From Styela clava (taxonomy: Eukaryota > Chordata > Ascidiacea > Stolidobranchia > Styelidae), in the NCBI RefSeq assembly GCF_964204865.1, contig NC_135250.1, positions 8,246,001 to 8,310,000 of the forward strand: a stretch of DNA of 64,000 nt, written 5' to 3'. The notes below the pieces were generated by a model that was not told the DNA's origin, did not search any database, and was given only the letters and a program-made list of their open reading frames with translations. Positions 36,001 to 49,530 of the stretch are shown here, in pieces. A program made the position numbers and the translations under genes. The stretch's first letter is position 1, and each line of letters opens with the position of its first letter.

Positions 36001-39000
36001 CGGCTACGTCAACGATAAGTAAATATCGTTCGCCCCTATTCAGTAGCCGTGTGTCCAGATAAGCATTTCTTGTGAAGTGAAAGATAAATAGCAGATTGGA
36101 ATTCGTTTTACACGTTTTTTTCTGACAGGCGCAACGTTATGGTAAATTATGTAACTAAAGCAAATATTATTTTCCCTATGAAATAGGTAAATATTTGACT
36201 TTTTTTCGTATTTGTAAATATTGCCAACCAAGTTAAACACCCAAATGACATAAGTTTCTATTTAAAATGCCACAAGTTTGCCATACTAAAATACTGTAAG
36301 CTTATACAGAATAAAATAAAATAGTTAGCTTTTGGGAAATGGAAATTTAGATTATAGGCATTTGTTGTTCATGATTATTGTTGATAACTTTTGATTTTAG
36401 CACGGTATGAAACTAATTACCATTTCCAGGCGTTAATTTGGTTTCAACACTAACATCTCAGCAAAAAAATACTCGGTATTTTGTCATTGCTGGGAGGTCT
36501 ACCAATGTAAACCTTTTTGAATTGTGTCAGTGTCCCCCTATTGATATAAGTATCTAATATATATTCCTTGTTCAAATATTCAATGCGAAAAATAGCGAAG
36601 ATATTTCATCAACAGTATTCGGCATTTATGTTTTCTATTTTGATCACTCGCCACTGCTCAAACCATATAAATGACTTGGAATTGAATTGAATCACAAAGC
36701 CTCAAATCTATAACCCACAAGAACAGAAAACTGACATTTTGTTACAACATGTTCTTTTCATTACACGCTTTGACTCAATTTTAGCCAATGCATGTCAAGA
36801 TGTCTACAGATTATTTGATTTTGGGGAAATTAACCTCAGATGAACCTTTTTGATGCTTGAAATCAATGTTTTTGCAACGGCTTATATCTTATCAATAAGA
36901 AACAATCAAATGTAAAACATAAATATATAATGAAAATTCATGATTCACGCAGTTTCGTTTTCCAATAATAAGCGAAAATATTTTCATCGCCAAATAACAT
37001 TGGTTACACATTGCTTTTCAAGATATATATATATATGGAATAATCAAAATATGATGCTATATAATACCTGGTTGGAATCTAAAATTATCGGCTTATCGTC
37101 CATAATACTGTAAGTACAGGCGAATTTGGTATATGACATCAAAGATACTTTTGATTCGGAATAATAACCAAATCCCCACTGATTTAATAAATTGGAATCA
37201 TTATAATAACGCCATTACGTGCTTCTGATTTCAAAAACATATGCATATATTTTCAAGAATAACATCGCACTGCGCTTATTTCCTTAGTCGTGGATTTTTT
37301 TTTTCATGAACGTAGTTAGTGCGAATATTTAATCAACTTAAAATGGCTCAGATAACAAAAGTTAATTTATGCAATTTATGGGTTGAGTTAGAACGATAAG
37401 TTGTTGTTTGTTTGCATGCCAGCTCGAACATAAATTGTGCCCGCCATCTAATAGTCTTAGCTCGACTTAAAATGAGCAAATGTTGGTTTGTAAGATATTT
37501 ATGATCAAGCAAACTAGACAGAATTACTTTCAAGATGTGATGTTGAGTTATTAAACACAATTAAGATTTTTAGACGTATATGCTTTGTCATAGGTACAAA
37601 CGTATATAAAAATGTAAAATTTTAACGTTTTCCTAAATATTGCAATGAACTTCATGCTACTGTGATGCGGTGTGTAATTTTTTAGGTGTTCGATATTGAT
37701 AATATCCTTTAAATGTTGCACTTGCTGATAATGACCTTCTTGCAAAGTGCCAATATATCCATTATAGTGTTGTGGCGCAACTATATATATTGTGTACACA
37801 AGAGCTCGTGTAGGTTATCTCCTCGTTCCTGGTTGAGAAAATAACCTTATTATACGATGCAAAATACTGATAAAAATCGTATTTTAGAAAATTTAACCCA
37901 CTGTCCTACATGACAGCATTTGAATTGCCGTTGAGACCGTATATTCATCCATATTCCCAACAGTTCCAGAATTTGACTTAAAATTTCCGAAGTACATGAT
38001 CATCAAGGTGACATTTTGGATGCGATTTTCTCTAATTGTAATTATTATCTTGTCACATTCAGCACTTTATTTATTTAAAGTTTTGTATTTGCGTCATCAA
38101 ATCACGGAATACATTCAAACCCCAGGATTTAATAGTATTTTATATACTGTTCAACCGTACAATTAAGGTAATCTTCGTTCGTTATATTTGTCATCCGAAT
38201 TCCCGAGTTAAATTTTTATTGAATGGCTGAACAAAACTTCTCCGAACAATTTGAAAATTCAAAATAATTTTTCCTATTTTCAACGTTGCAAATAAGATTA
38301 TTCCCTGCACATTGACACCGGGTTACAATCTTACGATAACACACGAAACAATCCAATTCTTTCTAAACCACAATCGAATTCAGCGCCGAACCTAATTGAA
38401 GAAAATAAATGAGATTAGTCGCGTTCGTGACTTCTGTTACAGTACAAATTCGACAAATTACATTTTATTAACAAGCTTGCTTTCATTTAAATCCTTGATT
38501 TGATGATTATTGGAAATATCCTGGCAACCTCTCCTGTTAAAAAAATGGACTTTCAAGTTTGTCTCCTTTAAACAGAAGGCCGACAAAAAGAGAGGCTACA
38601 ATAAATAACTAGGATTCTGTTTATGGAAGACGCTATTTTACAAACCAAGCATTGGTGTGTGATGGTGCATATTACACAAACTTCTGTTGTTTTCTCTTGG
38701 GATGATGCCTCATGATGTACGTTTTTGAGACGCGGTTTTCCAACTTCGCAAGTACATGGGTGAAATTACAAGAACACGGTGTTATCGATCAATCTACATG
38801 GCAGACCAAAAAGATAAGCTAAGGATTCTGAAACTGTGCATTCGACCTTTTTATAAGTAGCAAATCCAAACCACATCTATAGAATTGCTCGTTGCCCTTG
38901 GGATTAACACTGCAGGCTTTGAAGCATTGCCGAGTTCGTGGTGTAAAAATAGGTGCATGACAGGACCAGAATCCCAGGCACAACTGAAAAGTCATATATT

Positions 39001-40297
39001 TATTGTCTTGCTCTCCTCTTCATCAAATTGTTTCCGGCTTCTATCTCAATTTCACCAACTAGCTTGCGAACATACAAAATAATTTTTCTTCAATGACTTT
39101 GCTTGCAAGCACGAAATTGTTACTTGCGTTTTATATTTGTTATAGATTTGAAATATTTTCTTCGTTGTATTCCAAATTCTTCCGTTTTCCATGAGGTTCT
39201 CTTGTTTTTCATAAAAGTGGTAAACTTCGAATGTGACGTCACATTGCATACGCAAAATCGCCCAATCACGAGTCATGATGACTTTACTTTTCCTTCCGTG
39301 ATATTCTTATTACTTTTATTCTTTCTCCTTTGATGTCTTGTCCTCCTTTTACCCTTTTTGGCAAGTTGGTCGACAATTTTATTTGCCGAGTATTCCCAGA
39401 ATGCCTCAAAAAGTTTAATCCCGTCCTCCGAGTCATGACATCACATAAATTATTAAAGAAAATCCCGAATTTTTAAAGAACGACTGAATGAATACTTAAT
39501 TAGCGAATGACACGATTGAACATGAAGGATTAAATTTGCAGAAAAAGAACAAAATTATAGTGGAATTGTTCCGGAATGGTAAATAAGTATACCAGAAGGA
39601 GAATGGCTAGATAGAGTATACTTGAGCAAATGATGAAACTCAATAATGAACCCTAAAAACAAGTTCCCGATATTCCAATGATGCATTTGCAACTTGTTTA
39701 TTCAGCATGAATACGGCAAATATCTAAAAACCAAAGATGTGAAATATACTTTTATTCGAAACTGATACGCTGAAAATAGAGAGATTCAGACAATCTATGA
39801 ATAAGCGTCTAACATTTATGGAGTACGTTAAAACTATTATTCAATTCACATCATACCCATAAGTATTCGCTCTGGAAAATGCACATTTGTATTTGGCAAT
39901 CCATTTGTAGCTAAAAGTTATATAATAATTTTAAGCAAATTAAAAGGTATTAAGGAAAGCCAAGAACCCATTTAAACATATGCTTTTCATTATATCATAT
40001 ACCGTAAAATGAGCGCATTATGTGATAATGCTTCAGTCTAGAAAGAGTTGCTACATGTTGATAATAGTTCCAAAATCTTAATGGCTCTTATAATTTCAAA
40101 TTTAATATATTAACTTTCACAGTAGATAGAAAATGCAAATGAATATATTATATAATTTTTATGTCCTCATTTTTATCCTAAAACACGTGGCAGAAAATGA
40201 AGTAAAATACTTATGAAAACAAATTGAGTGATTATACTGAACTTAGATATTACAACGCGTTTGCTAATGATTAGATAGAAATTGTGAGAAAAAATAC
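30065..40297. other. 10-kb stretch without a supported gene
   Basis: AT-rich throughout, with only short open frames of random-looking composition. I found no signal peptides with splice donors, domains, RNA genes or paired transposon ends. Small exons of a long-intron gene could be missed here. Confidence 0.5.
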
Positions 40298-40627
40298 AAT
40301 TGTCGGTGCTCCAGAAGTATGCGCACCAAGATGTCGCACAACCTGAATCCTAACCGGTACACACATACTATGTTCAGGTTGTGCGCCATTTTGGTGCGCA
40401 TACTTCTAGAGCAGTGGTTCCCAAACTTTTCATTCCCGCGTACCATTTTTAATTTTGTGCAGCGTTCGCGTACCACCTAAGTTACACTTGACTAGAATAT
40501 CTCAAACCATAAACTATGCACCTGTAGATAAGAAAACTGAGCATGTAGCAGCATTAAGATTTGACAAATGTCATTCCAGAAAGAGATAAAAACCATAAAT
40601 TAAACAAAATGAAGCCAATTAAAAATT

Positions 40628-42388
40628 TTAATGAGATGGATGTAGTTGTTTTTTCTCCACCAGCTGGTCAATGCGAGGAAGAGCTTTGCTGACAGCGCAT
40701 CGAAAGTCATGTTCGGGCGTTCCAAGACGATTTCGGCTTTTCGATTTGATGGCCATCAAAGCCGAAAACCCTTGTTCGCACTCCAACGTAGATGGAAAAA
40801 TCAATAGCTGGGAAACAGCGTGACGTACTAGGTTAGAATACGATGATGCCATGCTCAACCAGAAATTGATTGGACAACATTCCTTATGTTTTATTTTTGC
40901 TGCCTCATCAGTTTGAATGTCTATTAGTTCTTCTTGTTCCCCGGTCCCTACAGGCACATCAACCGGATCAATGAAAAATGGGTTGACGGAGTAAGCACAG
41001 TTTGCAACATCAGGAAAGTAATTCAATAGCTCCGTCTTTAGTTGCGAAAGATGATCAATAATTTCTTTAGAAATGCCACCATCAGGATTTTTCTCAACAG
41101 AAGTGAGGCATTTGAACATTCCGTAGTTTTGATTGCTAACATTTCATGTCCAGAGGTCCAGCTTACGAATGAGTGCTCTAAGCTTTGAAATGAAATCTGT
41201 TACAGTTAGATTGGGTCCTTGAAACGACAGGTTAAAGTTGTTCAGAACTTCAAAAATGTCTGATAGATATGCCAATCTAGTGAGAAAATCTTTGCTCTCC
41301 AGGTCGTTTTGAAAATCGTGATTCTTCTCCTTGAAGAATTGCAGAAGCTCATGTCGCAGTTCAAACAGGCGCCTTGTTGCATTACCACGAAAGAGCCAGC
41401 GCACCTCCGTATAGAAGAGGAGACAGCTGTGGTTAGAACCGAGATCCTCACAAAGAAGTTTAAACAACCGAGTATTCAGAGCAGATGTTTTGACGAAATT
41501 TACTAGTTTGATAACTCGGTTCAAGCATGATAACATGTTCTGAGGTAGCACTTTCGCGCATAGGGCGAATCTATGAATAAAACAATGAACAAAAGTCACG
41601 TTTTGCGCCACAGCCGTCACATGAGCTCTGAAGCCTGATTTATGTCCTAGCATTGATGGAGCTCCATCTGTTGTACAGCCAATCAACTTTCCCCAGTCCA
41701 GTTTATTCACTTTGAAAAAACTGTCTAATGCTTCGAAAATATCCTTTCCCTTTGTTGTACCTGAAAGTTCTTTGCTCATAAGTAATTCAGTTTTTACAGC
41801 CTTTTCTTGTGTATAACGAACATACACAAGTAACTGTGCGTTATTTGTTACGTCCGTCGACTCGTCCAATTGAATGAAAAAACCATACTCTGAATCTTTC
41901 ACTCCTGAAATCACTTGCTCAGCAATATCGACTGACATCTCTTCTATTCTATTCTTAACCGTATTGTTGGAGAGGGGAACACTTACTAGCTTTGCAGCCG
42001 CCTCTTCACCAAGTACATTTTTTACTAACATCTTTGCAGCTGGCATAATGAGGCGCTCTCCAATGGTATGTGCTTTCTGATTTTTTGCTATCAGCAGAGC
42101 GACTTCATAGGATGCCTTGACAGCACACTTCTTTCTCTGATAAATTGTGCCAGTGTTGTCGAAGCGCTGTCGTTTCACTTGCTCGCCCAGTCGCTGAAAG
42201 AAACTCTCATTTCGATCCTTCTTGTCGGGATGATTTGTGTCAAGATGTCGTTGGAGTAAGCTTGGTTTCATAGCCGAATTAGCAAGCGTTTTCATGCACA
42301 CTACACATTGCGGCAAAACTTCTCCGTTGTGTTCAATAGCTATGAATCCGTACTTTATGTAAGCTGGACTGTAATTTCGTTTAGACAT
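40628..42388 (-). pseudogene. hAT transposase (ZBED5/SCAND3-like), one in-frame stop
   Basis: The start is taken as ATG 42388, just before the N-terminal MSKRNYSPAYIKYGF; the frame is open further upstream, but without homology. A BED zinc finger uses Cys28, Cys31, His48 and His53. The RNase-H-like core shows FIQLDESTDV (first catalytic Asp at about 175) and CTTDGAPSM (Asp at about 241). EVRWLFRGN follows, and the C-terminal hAT dimerisation segment with LECEQGFSALMAIKSK supplies the glutamate at about 536-538. Apart from the stop codons, 586 codons stay in one frame. A TGA at codon 415 (41144-41146) splits the protein, leaving the catalytic Asp residues on one side and the Glu/dimerisation region on the other. 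The family cuts and pastes hAT elements; this copy is probably inactive. It could also be an allele-specific or assembly base change. Confidence 0.92.
41144..41146 (-). other. premature in-frame TGA in the hAT transposase
   Basis: The frame continues open for eight codons after this TGA to the next ATG at 41119, and then to the natural end at 40628. Homology to the family runs through both sides, so a single base change explains the interruption. A CGA-to-TGA transition would be the simplest route; this is an inference. Confidence 0.85.
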
Positions 42389-42861
42389 GTTGTCAATAGT
42401 TGAATTAAACAAAATTTCGCAATATTCACACACCGCAGGCTTTTGAAAGCAAGTACGAATAGCAACCGTACGTAGTGTGAGACGGCCGGTAAGGAGAGCG
42501 TTCCCGCCAAATATTTTGCTGACAGCATCGGTCAAAGGTCATGAAAGTTGGTAATTGGCGTTTGATCATCTTGAACAAAATAAGTGTTGCTTCATAAACG
42601 TGCGAAACCACAAATTAAAGGTAATTGAAACGCAACATTGCAAATTATTGAAAGTTGGTCGCGTACCACCTGAAAGACTCTCGCGTACCACAGGTGGTAC
42701 GCGTACCACAGTTTGGGAATCGCTGTTCTAGAGGTACCAATTGTCATATTAGGGTTTGGAATAATTATAAAATCAATATTGGTTGCTGGTGTCGATTATG
42801 TAACTACAGATGTAAGGGTTGGAAAAACAATTGTATTTGTCATTATTTATTGTAGATGAAT

Positions 42862-43610
42862 TTCATGAAGTTTCAAATCCTGAACGATTGTCGAGGTGAT
42901 GTTGAAACGATGCGAGTCCCGTCCCAATCAGGGTCCAGAAATTGTCTAACTGTCAAGTAAGACCGTAATAGCTAGCCGGTCCGAGTTATAAAATTCGCGT
43001 TCACCATCACGAATTATTACACAAATAACTAAACGTACTTCTGTTCATCAGGTAGATTATTATAAAATACTGAAAAAATGATGCTGTGATTACAGATCTT
43101 GGATTTCTCAATTGTCCAGAAAACTTGGGCACATAAAAAAAAACGACAAAAAAATATTTTAATTTTCTTTTTTTCTATTACAAAATTGGACAAAAATATT
43201 CATACAATTACAAATTTTGTTTCTTATATGCGTTTTAAATCATGAAAGTCTGTGGAGGTGATGTTGAAATGAACAGATGTCCCAATAGCGATATCTAAGA
43301 TCACCGATATTTCAGCAAAGTAAAATCTAGGACATATATTGCCTTGCGCAACATCAGTGGGTTGATATTTCACAGCTTCTAAATTCAGACTCGACATCAC
43401 GAATAATTACTTAGATTGCAAAACGCACTTATGTTCTTCAGGCAGATTATTATAAAACGTTCTGAAAATTGATTTTGTTATTACCGGTCTGAGATACTCA
43501 ATTTTTCAGACCACTTTCCCCGATAATAAACGAAAAAAGAACAATTTAATATTCCATCTTTCCTATTACAAAATTGGATAAAAAAAATATACATAAGGAT
43601 ACACGCAAGT
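42862..43610 (+). repeat. diverged local tandem duplication, about 365-390 bp units
   Basis: Unit 1 (about 42862-43215) and unit 2 (about 43230-43610) share ordered phrases: GAGGTGATGTTGAAA at the start, CATCACGAATWATTAC, then CAGRTAGATTATTATAAAA-type sequence, and ATTACAAAATTGGA near the end. The offset grows from 362 to 388 bp, so indels have accumulated. No coding frame or terminal repeats are visible. It starts about 125 bp from the nested transposon locus. Confidence 0.7.
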
Positions 43611-43888
43611 TCTTCAAATTTCTTTGATTTTATCGGCAGTTTAAAAAAATGAAAACGAAAGTCAATGTTGGTATAATCGATTTTCCAAATACACTACTAA
43701 TTTGATTGGATAACTGCCATTTTAAAAGTAAGGTATGCACGTGAACTTACTTTGCCTCTCAAATAATCAGCGAGTGAAATTTCCGCGCCCTAAAAATTGG
43801 TCACGGCGGTTTCGCGAACTGTGCTGCCGAAAATATACCAGGGTTGAAAGTTTATGATTATTAAGTTAATTGCCCTAACAATGTTTGG

Positions 43889-43966
43889 CCGACCATTGAC
43901 TGCTAGTGGGAAGCACCTCAGATTTCCTAGTTCAAAAACCTCAAGTTCGAACTCCTATATATTTGT
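43889..43966 (+). repeat. tRNA-like relic, probable SINE head
   Basis: CTGCTAGTGGGAAGCACCTCAGA resembles a tRNA A-box and D-arm region. About 45 bp later, AAGTTCGAACTCC resembles the B box (GGTTCGANTCC). The segment between reads like an anticodon arm, but I could not fold a clean acceptor stem. A tRNA-derived SINE fragment or tRNA pseudogene fits better than a functional tRNA. Confidence 0.35.
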
Positions 43967-43969
43967 TGA

Positions 43970-46900
43970 AGGTCTGAAATAGTCTCAAAAGTTTAAGTAA
44001 TTTAATTAATTAGGTAGCGTAAATTATCTTTGACAGAGCATGACTATCTGTTATGCAAAAATGATGGCTGAATATTTTATTCAATTTTGTTTCTGCCATT
44101 CAAACTTGAACCTGAGCTAATTCCTGATAAACTGTTTCGACTTAACTAAGATTGCGTCAGAGTTGGCAAACTGAGTTATACGTAGTTATTCTTCTTAAAA
44201 TTCCCCTAATATTTCAACAGTTTAAATTTGTTTCGTGGAGTTGTTGTTTTTCAAAATGAGTTCGTCGCAATTGCATAAAGTCTCACGCGATAACTAGTTT
44301 AACCAAAACCCATTGGTTTAAATTGGGCTGAATCGGTACAATTCCAAACCCCACAAAAAGTTGGAAGACAATCCTCGTCTGAGGGGCTGTTCGGAATGAC
44401 GAAGCAAAACAATCACAACTTTGATTGTTTTTATCTTACATCATACTTCACAAATATGATTTTTGTGTCGAATTGAACAGGCGTTCTTCGTTAAAACAAA
44501 TCAGAACTTGCCCTAACCAATACACAAATTGAAACCTTGGGGGAAAATGCAATAAACTCAAAAATATTTTTCATCTAAGAATAATTCACATTGACGAAAC
44601 AGTTGAGATGAAAATTTTGCGCAGGTAGTTTTTGCACGTTGCAAAATGGTTATTTCCTCGATACGACCATCTTCCGTAATGTGAATACTTTATTAAAATC
44701 ACTGTTGCCAATTAAAATTGTGAATGGGGTAAGTAATGGTCTGTAATTATACAAGTTTCGTCAATGAATTTTTGAAAAAAAAACGAGAAAAAATAACAAG
44801 ATTGTGAACTTCAAAACTTGATGCATGTTCAATGTCAAAAGCATATTAAGTACAACAAGACCATCACCCGCTGTCTTCCGCTTTGTGGAAAACACATGTG
44901 GCATGTGTAATACTATAATGGCGTTATCTGGTTAACTAAAACCATGGTAATCGATTTTAAACAGTACAAGGTCCCGCATACAAACGCGATTAAATTCATC
45001 TCGCGTTACAGGGACCAAGCTAGATTTGCCTATCCCCATGGCGATTGTGATGAGGAATTGAAAAAAAAATTTATACGGGAGATATTTTCTATACAATTCA
45101 ATTTGCATTTTCGCTCAACTCTCCATATGTGGAAAATCCGATTGTCGTTGTAAGCAATGTTACGCACAAGGCGGTCATATTCAGAATTTTGACAAATTGT
45201 TCATCATTAGATACGGAATAAAATGAGGTCTGGTTTATGTCAAGTGCAGCGGTGACTAATTATTTTGATATGTATATAGTGTAAGAGGATGTGTCTGATG
45301 TGCTATCTATAAGCGATGTAGCCTGCTCAGTGTAATATAAACCCTCGTTGCGAGTGATTTCAGTTGATAAAGTTGTTATCTTCTCGACTAAGCATAGAAA
45401 ATGAGCGTTGCGGGCTACTCTTCAGAATGTTCTAATATACAAATAACATCTAAAGTAGATAACAGCTAATCTTTGGATACTTGAAAATAAACCCCAGCTT
45501 AAAATGTTCAAGTAGGAGGATTAAAATGGTATTGAGGCTCAGGTTCAACGTCAACATGGGCTTAGTCGTGTGTTACCTAATCTCAGCAAAAACAACCTCA
45601 AATATTGTGGCCTGTGCAAATATGACTATTATGAATGTATATTCAATACTTTTGACCTACAGAAGTATTGTTTAGTTACATTATATTATTTAAATTGTAT
45701 ATACATAACATTATGATAAAGGCTATTTAGTACCAGGGTTGCAAGCCAGATTAATTTTCCGCGAAAGCTTCGAATTTGGGTTTCACATATTTCAATGATT
45801 ATTTTGATTAATCGTTTCTATACAGAGCAGATAGTCACATGCATCTAAGGATGATTGATTTTATCCGACTGATTTTGTCTTAGAACACCGGGTGTACCTT
45901 ACAGATTGCGCACAAAAATCCGTCTAGTACAATATGCCGTCCATTTCAGGATACGCCAAACTCTTATTCATGTAACATAAACGAATAAATTACATTGTCA
46001 CTTGAACTATTTATGGTCCCCGTGAAAGACTTAATTTAACGCCTCTCCACCCTTGGTCAGAAATATCAAGCGTTAAATGAGATACTACACACAACTATTG
46101 TAGTTATTTTAGACCCCGTTTCGTCGCTTTGATGTACATCAATGTTATATAAGCTACTTTAAGCCATATATCCTGTTTCAATAATATGTTCTTGATATGA
46201 CATAATGATCAGTTTTCTACATTGTATCCTATAGTTGACATATTTTGTACAATGGTTGTGATTTTTTGCGAAAGAGACAATGTTTCGAATTGACGCGTTG
46301 CTGAAAATTGGCAGGATAATGGGCATGTTCAGGTTGCAATAAATTTACTTCATAAGATGTATTTAGTTTCGATTTGAAATTCTCAAACTTGTATATTAAT
46401 TGGTTAAAGGCAAAACATATTGTATGAAATACCTATTTGAGCCAAACCGATGTGACTACGATCGTTCATTAACAATAACTACGCACGCCCAATATCCACG
46501 TGTCGTACGTGGCTAAATTCTTTCCGTAGTGAAGTTGTGAGTAAAACTACATAAAAAAAATTGAAAATGTAAAAATACATATATCTTAAACTTTTAATTT
46601 TTCACTGTGACTCACACCAAAATGAGTTTAAAATACGAAAATATACCGAACAATAAAACCATGTACCAAACATGTGCCTCTGTATATCAAACCTGTGAGA
46701 TCCGGTCAATTACCGAAAGCAGAATCAATCAATAAATTTTAAAGCAACAATACCGTATAAAAACCCATATTTCTAATGCTATTTATCCCATTTTTTTGAT
46801 TTTTCGTCATACCACAGCACAACACCCACAATTCAATTCATTGTCCAAAGTATGGCTTCCACTTGCGTGAAATATGAACAGAAAAATCAATTTTTCAATT

Positions 46901-49530
46901 CAAACAACGGAATTTTTATTCATAGCGCTCATGTTTACGTCAAACCGCGACTTTCGTTGGCAAGTTTTCCATCGAATAAATTTATCTTCCCTCCAGCCGA
47001 TATCGATTTGGAAAAAAAAACAATGCCGCAGTGAGTCTGTGCAGTCCGAGTCGCAAATTAATCAATATATTGTCTCACTCACGTGAGGGACAGAGATAAG
47101 TAGAACGGATATTGGAAATTTATGTAGAGTATTTACATGATCTGCAACGGACACCAATTATAGAAAACATCCAATTTAGATTTGTCGTTGCTATATTGTA
47201 GATCAAAAATGTGTCTACATTTGTTATTGCGAAAAGTACGACGAAGAAGCAGGAACATAAAGCCGTACAGAAGAATTCAATTATCAATAATAAAACTAAA
47301 TTTAATGAGGTAATCCTAAAATATATCAGAATAATGATAAAAATATTATGGAATGTTGAAGTTACTCAGGTACAAGTATTTGGGATACTATAAGTGAGAT
47401 ATATATTTATATCAATAAATACTAGCATTCATATTTATACAGTGGAGATTTTAGGGAAAAATTAGTCAACATATAAGTTAATATATAGTCAGGGGTTACA
47501 GATATACTAACCTTCAAGAGTTCAAGATTGATATATTCGAGATTGATCAGCATGATAACTAAAATCACTCATTTCAAGTATTGTATTAATTAAAACCTGA
47601 AAGCTCGAGATTTAGTTATTTGGTGCTAGTTATCAATATCAACAATTGTTAATTTCAGGTCGACTGCGTTGAGAATTTGTACATAACGTCATCAATGAGT
47701 AAGTACTTATTTGATTGACGGTATGAAAAGATAGGTTAGTTCGGCCATTTTCATGGAGATGGGTGACGTCATCGGCCAGGAAAAGCAGAAAGAAAAATCA
47801 TGTATTGTACGTTGGTTTGGATAGCAGTATCAACTAGCAACACCACAATTTGGTCACTGGTCTACAAACCGCTATGAATTACAATAACAATGGTTTATGT
47901 CTTTCTGATTCCCAGAACGGCATGGCGAAATTTTTGCTTTCAATGACGTAAGCTAATAATATCACAATAAAAGATAAATACAAAATTTATGGGAGTATTT
48001 AGAGTTTTAATGAGGGTCATATCGCGATAACAATTTATTAATGGTGGAACCACTTCGGCAGAAAAATGGAACTCAATGTTAAATTCAGAAAATTCAATTA
48101 GTTTGGTCTAGTATCATAAACCAGAATAACAATATTTTATATAATTTATCGCTCACAGTCAAAACAAAAGGAGTGGAATTTAGTCTAAATCCAAATAATC
48201 ACTGCCTGCTATTTCGAAACGGAACTACTTCGTCTAGTCAAGTGTTTCGCGCGCTCCTTCATGATTTGCTACAGTTTGAATTCCAAACATTTTCCTATTG
48301 TTCTCACAAATTGAGAGCTCTCCATAAAGTTAGAAGAGTCCTGAATCTAGCTACCGTGGTCCCCCGTGCCTAGCGGTCCGTGATTCATTTGTGATTCGCA
48401 GAATAACAATGCGTAGGAAGCCAGCTGGCAAGCTTTCCCTTGTTATTTTAACTTTAATCTGCCGAAAATGGCGAGAAACAGTAATTTGACAGGTAGTATA
48501 ACGTATTATGGTAAAGGCTGAGACAGTTACCAAGAAATTTTAAAGCTCCAAAGGATTCAGTGGACAACGTCGGATTCCAAAATGTATATGATTTTTCTGA
48601 ATTTTACAGTCGATAAAGGTAGAAAGAAAGTATTAATATAGCGTATTAACAAAAATGAAAATTTTAGTTCATAGTTGTAAGTAATATATAAGTAATAGTA
48701 TTGAAATATTAAATTGTGAGAGTGTACTTCTATATATATATATCACAAAAAATAAAAGAAACTATAAATGGATTGAGGTAGAAGTCAATGTGCAATGTGG
48801 AAAGTAGGCAAAAAGGAAAATAAAATGAGTGTTTTGGAGAGAGCAACAGTTTTATGTGAAAATATTTCAGAAAACCGATGCTGGAGAAAAAAAAATAAGA
48901 AAAGGTTGGATTAAGAAAAATGAGAAATATTTGAATTTAAATAAATATTATCGCTTATTATCGATTGGTACTGTCAAGGTTTTGGCATATATCAATATTT
49001 TGACACGGCATTGGACTTTTCCATGATTGGTTTTTATAACCAAAAGCAACGATTTATAATTACTACTTTGCATCCAACTTGATCTTTTACGAACGAGCAT
49101 AATGCATACGCTTACTGTTATATATATATAAAAAAAATAGAATACTGAAATGTTATCGATTACTTCATACAGGTAAAAGCTTTCAGTTCATTTTTGTGTG
49201 TTTTTACTTCTGTTAGAACCATTTTTACCCACTTCTATCGATTTTCAACCAGTAATGTGTTTGACACGAAAACGGGTATTTATCAATAATGTAAAGAAAA
49301 CGTCCATTAGCACATTTAGTTCCAAATTTGTGATTCATTAAACAATCGTGTTGACGTAAAAAGAAGTTCATATGTATTTAAAATGCGCATTCACAATAAA
49401 TTTAAAACCGTTGCGTGTTATGTTGGTAGCTTGAGCAGTTGAGTTTTTACTTTCAGAGAGGCTAATAAGAAAAGTTGCTAATTAGACTCTAACTCTAAGA
49501 CTTAGAGAATAATAGTTCCTGAGTTTTTTT
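43970..49530. other. non-coding stretch, no supported gene
   Basis: AT-rich with short chance frames only. No domain-bearing frame, RNA gene or paired transposon end was found between the tRNA-like relic and the hairpin MITE at 49531. Confidence 0.5.

Larger units (their letters stand above)
40412..42725 (-). mobile_element. near-complete autonomous-type hAT transposon (2314 bp)
   Basis: The left end CAGTGGTTCCCAAACT and the complement of the right end, CAGCGATTCCCAAACT, form the terminal inverted repeat (14 of 16 match). Both ends also hold repeats of GCGTACCA / TGGTACGC, probable transposase-binding sites. The element is bounded by a perfect 8-bp duplication TTCTAGAG (40404-40411 and 42726-42733), which fits nTnnnnAn. 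It carries one transposase gene on the minus strand. Exact target duplications and recognisable ends indicate a fairly young insertion. Confidence 0.93.
40305..42738. mobile_element. hairpin MITE split by a hAT insertion
   Basis: The left part (40305-40411) starts GGTGCTCCAGAAGTATGC and folds back on itself. The arm GCGCACCAAGATG is mirrored by CATTTTGGTGCGC, and the last GGTACC segment lies beyond the hAT insert at 42734-42738. Removing the insert and one copy of its target duplication leaves a 112-bp element, close in length and sequence to the uninterrupted copy at 49531-49640. The composite is flanked by AATTGTC on both sides (40298-40304 and 42739-42745), its own target duplication. It has no coding capacity. 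Confidence 0.85.

Noticed and set aside
41144-41146. TGA as selenocysteine or programmed read-through
   Set aside because: hAT transposases do not use recoding, no stem-loop context was apparent, and a single mutation in a decaying transposon is simpler.
45733-45760. CAGGGTTGC as another transposon end
   Set aside because: Only one end is visible and no partner was found.
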